Shown here one piece after another: positions 5,083 to 5,205 of a stretch of DNA of 5,205 bases. Each line of letters begins with the position of its first letter. Positions within the stretch are counted from its first letter, which is position 1. The stretch lies in assembly GCA_026393775.1 (NCBI GenBank), contig JAPKZM010000077.1, positions 1 to 5,205 of the forward strand. The letters run 5' to 3'. The notes beneath the pieces were generated by a model. The model was not told where the DNA came from. It searched no databases and saw only the letters and a program-made list of their open reading frames with translations. This DNA is from Candidatus Aminicenantota bacterium. GTDB taxonomy: Bacteria > Acidobacteriota > Aminicenantia > UBA2199. Position numbers and translations under genes: made by a program.

Positions 5083-5205
5083 TCCAGATGCAAACCAAGC
5101 TGAAAGTAGCTGATAATTCCGGTGCGAAGGAAGTCATGTTTATCCGGGCCCTGGGAGGCGATGTGGGCAAAATCGCCAACATCGGAGATATCTTCGTCGG
5201 ATCGG
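5079..5205 (+). CDS. rplN: 50S ribosomal protein L14, N-terminal end (partial, 3' end outside window)
   Basis: L14 binds 23S rRNA at the subunit interface, forms part of bridges to 16S rRNA and is the site where the silencing factor RsfS binds. Only 42 full codons are present. They begin MIQMQTKLKVADNSGAKEVM, which is the family's hallmark N-terminus, followed by ALGG (24-27) and ANIGDIFV (33-40). The segment between them is DVGKI (28-32), where most homologues have a basic S-K/G-RRY sequence of the same length. GAGGTG at 5068-5073, 5 bases upstream and inside rpsQ, serves the start, and the ATG overlaps the rpsQ stop by four bases. In most bacteria this gene opens the spc operon or continues S10; here there is no gap for a separate promoter. 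Confidence 0.95.
   Translation, partial: MIQMQTKLKVADNSGAKEVMFIRALGGDVGKIANIGDIFVGS

Noticed and set aside
1..5205. A hidden mobile element, RNA gene, CRISPR array or unknown system
   Set aside because: Virtually every base belongs to a recognised tuf or ribosomal-protein gene in the standard order, and no direct or inverted repeats of note were seen by eye.

Overview
This window is an ordinary bacterial ribosomal-protein cluster: the end of tuf joined to the S10 operon and the beginning of the spc operon, all on the + strand. The order is tuf (3' end), rpsJ, rplC, rplD, rplW, rplB, rpsS, rplV, rpsC, rplP, rpmC, rpsQ, rplN (5' end). Gene order, purine-rich Shine-Dalgarno sites before every complete gene, and the bacterial-type proteins show that the source is a bacterium. 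Base composition is moderately high in G+C, with G/C favoured at third codon positions. The proteins do not look like close relatives of Escherichia coli or Bacillus. Some motifs (S3 starting MGQKTHPFGFRLG, L3 with GKRMPGRMGG) give an impression of Acidobacteriota or a related deep lineage, but that is only a weak guess.

Layout: 1-141 holds the last 46 codons of EF-Tu. Ten bases later rpsJ (152-460) begins, then rplC (477-1097), rplD (1110-1730), rplW (1727-2023), rplB (2023-2847), rpsS (2852-3133), rplV (3144-3497), rpsC (3497-4180), rplP (4183-4608), rpmC (4605-4811), rpsQ (4795-5082), and rplN, which runs off the end of the window from 5079. The largest gap between genes is 16 bases and six junctions overlap. 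There is no room for a separate promoter leader or terminator between genes, and no stretch of 300 bases without a gene.

The products work together: S10, S19, S3 and S17 are small-subunit proteins, and L3, L4, L23, L2, L22, L16, L29 and L14 are large-subunit proteins. L4 and L22 line the peptide exit tunnel, L23 and L29 sit at its mouth, and L2, L3 and L16 support the peptidyl-transferase region. The tight packing implies one transcript (or overlapping transcripts) and translational coupling, giving balanced synthesis.

I found no mobile element, RNA gene, CRISPR array or unknown system. The points worth a second look are modest: the absence of room for an E. coli-type S10 leader, a stop codon built into a Shine-Dalgarno site, a 17-base gene overlap, and unusual residues in S10, S19, L22 and L14 at positions I remember as well conserved.
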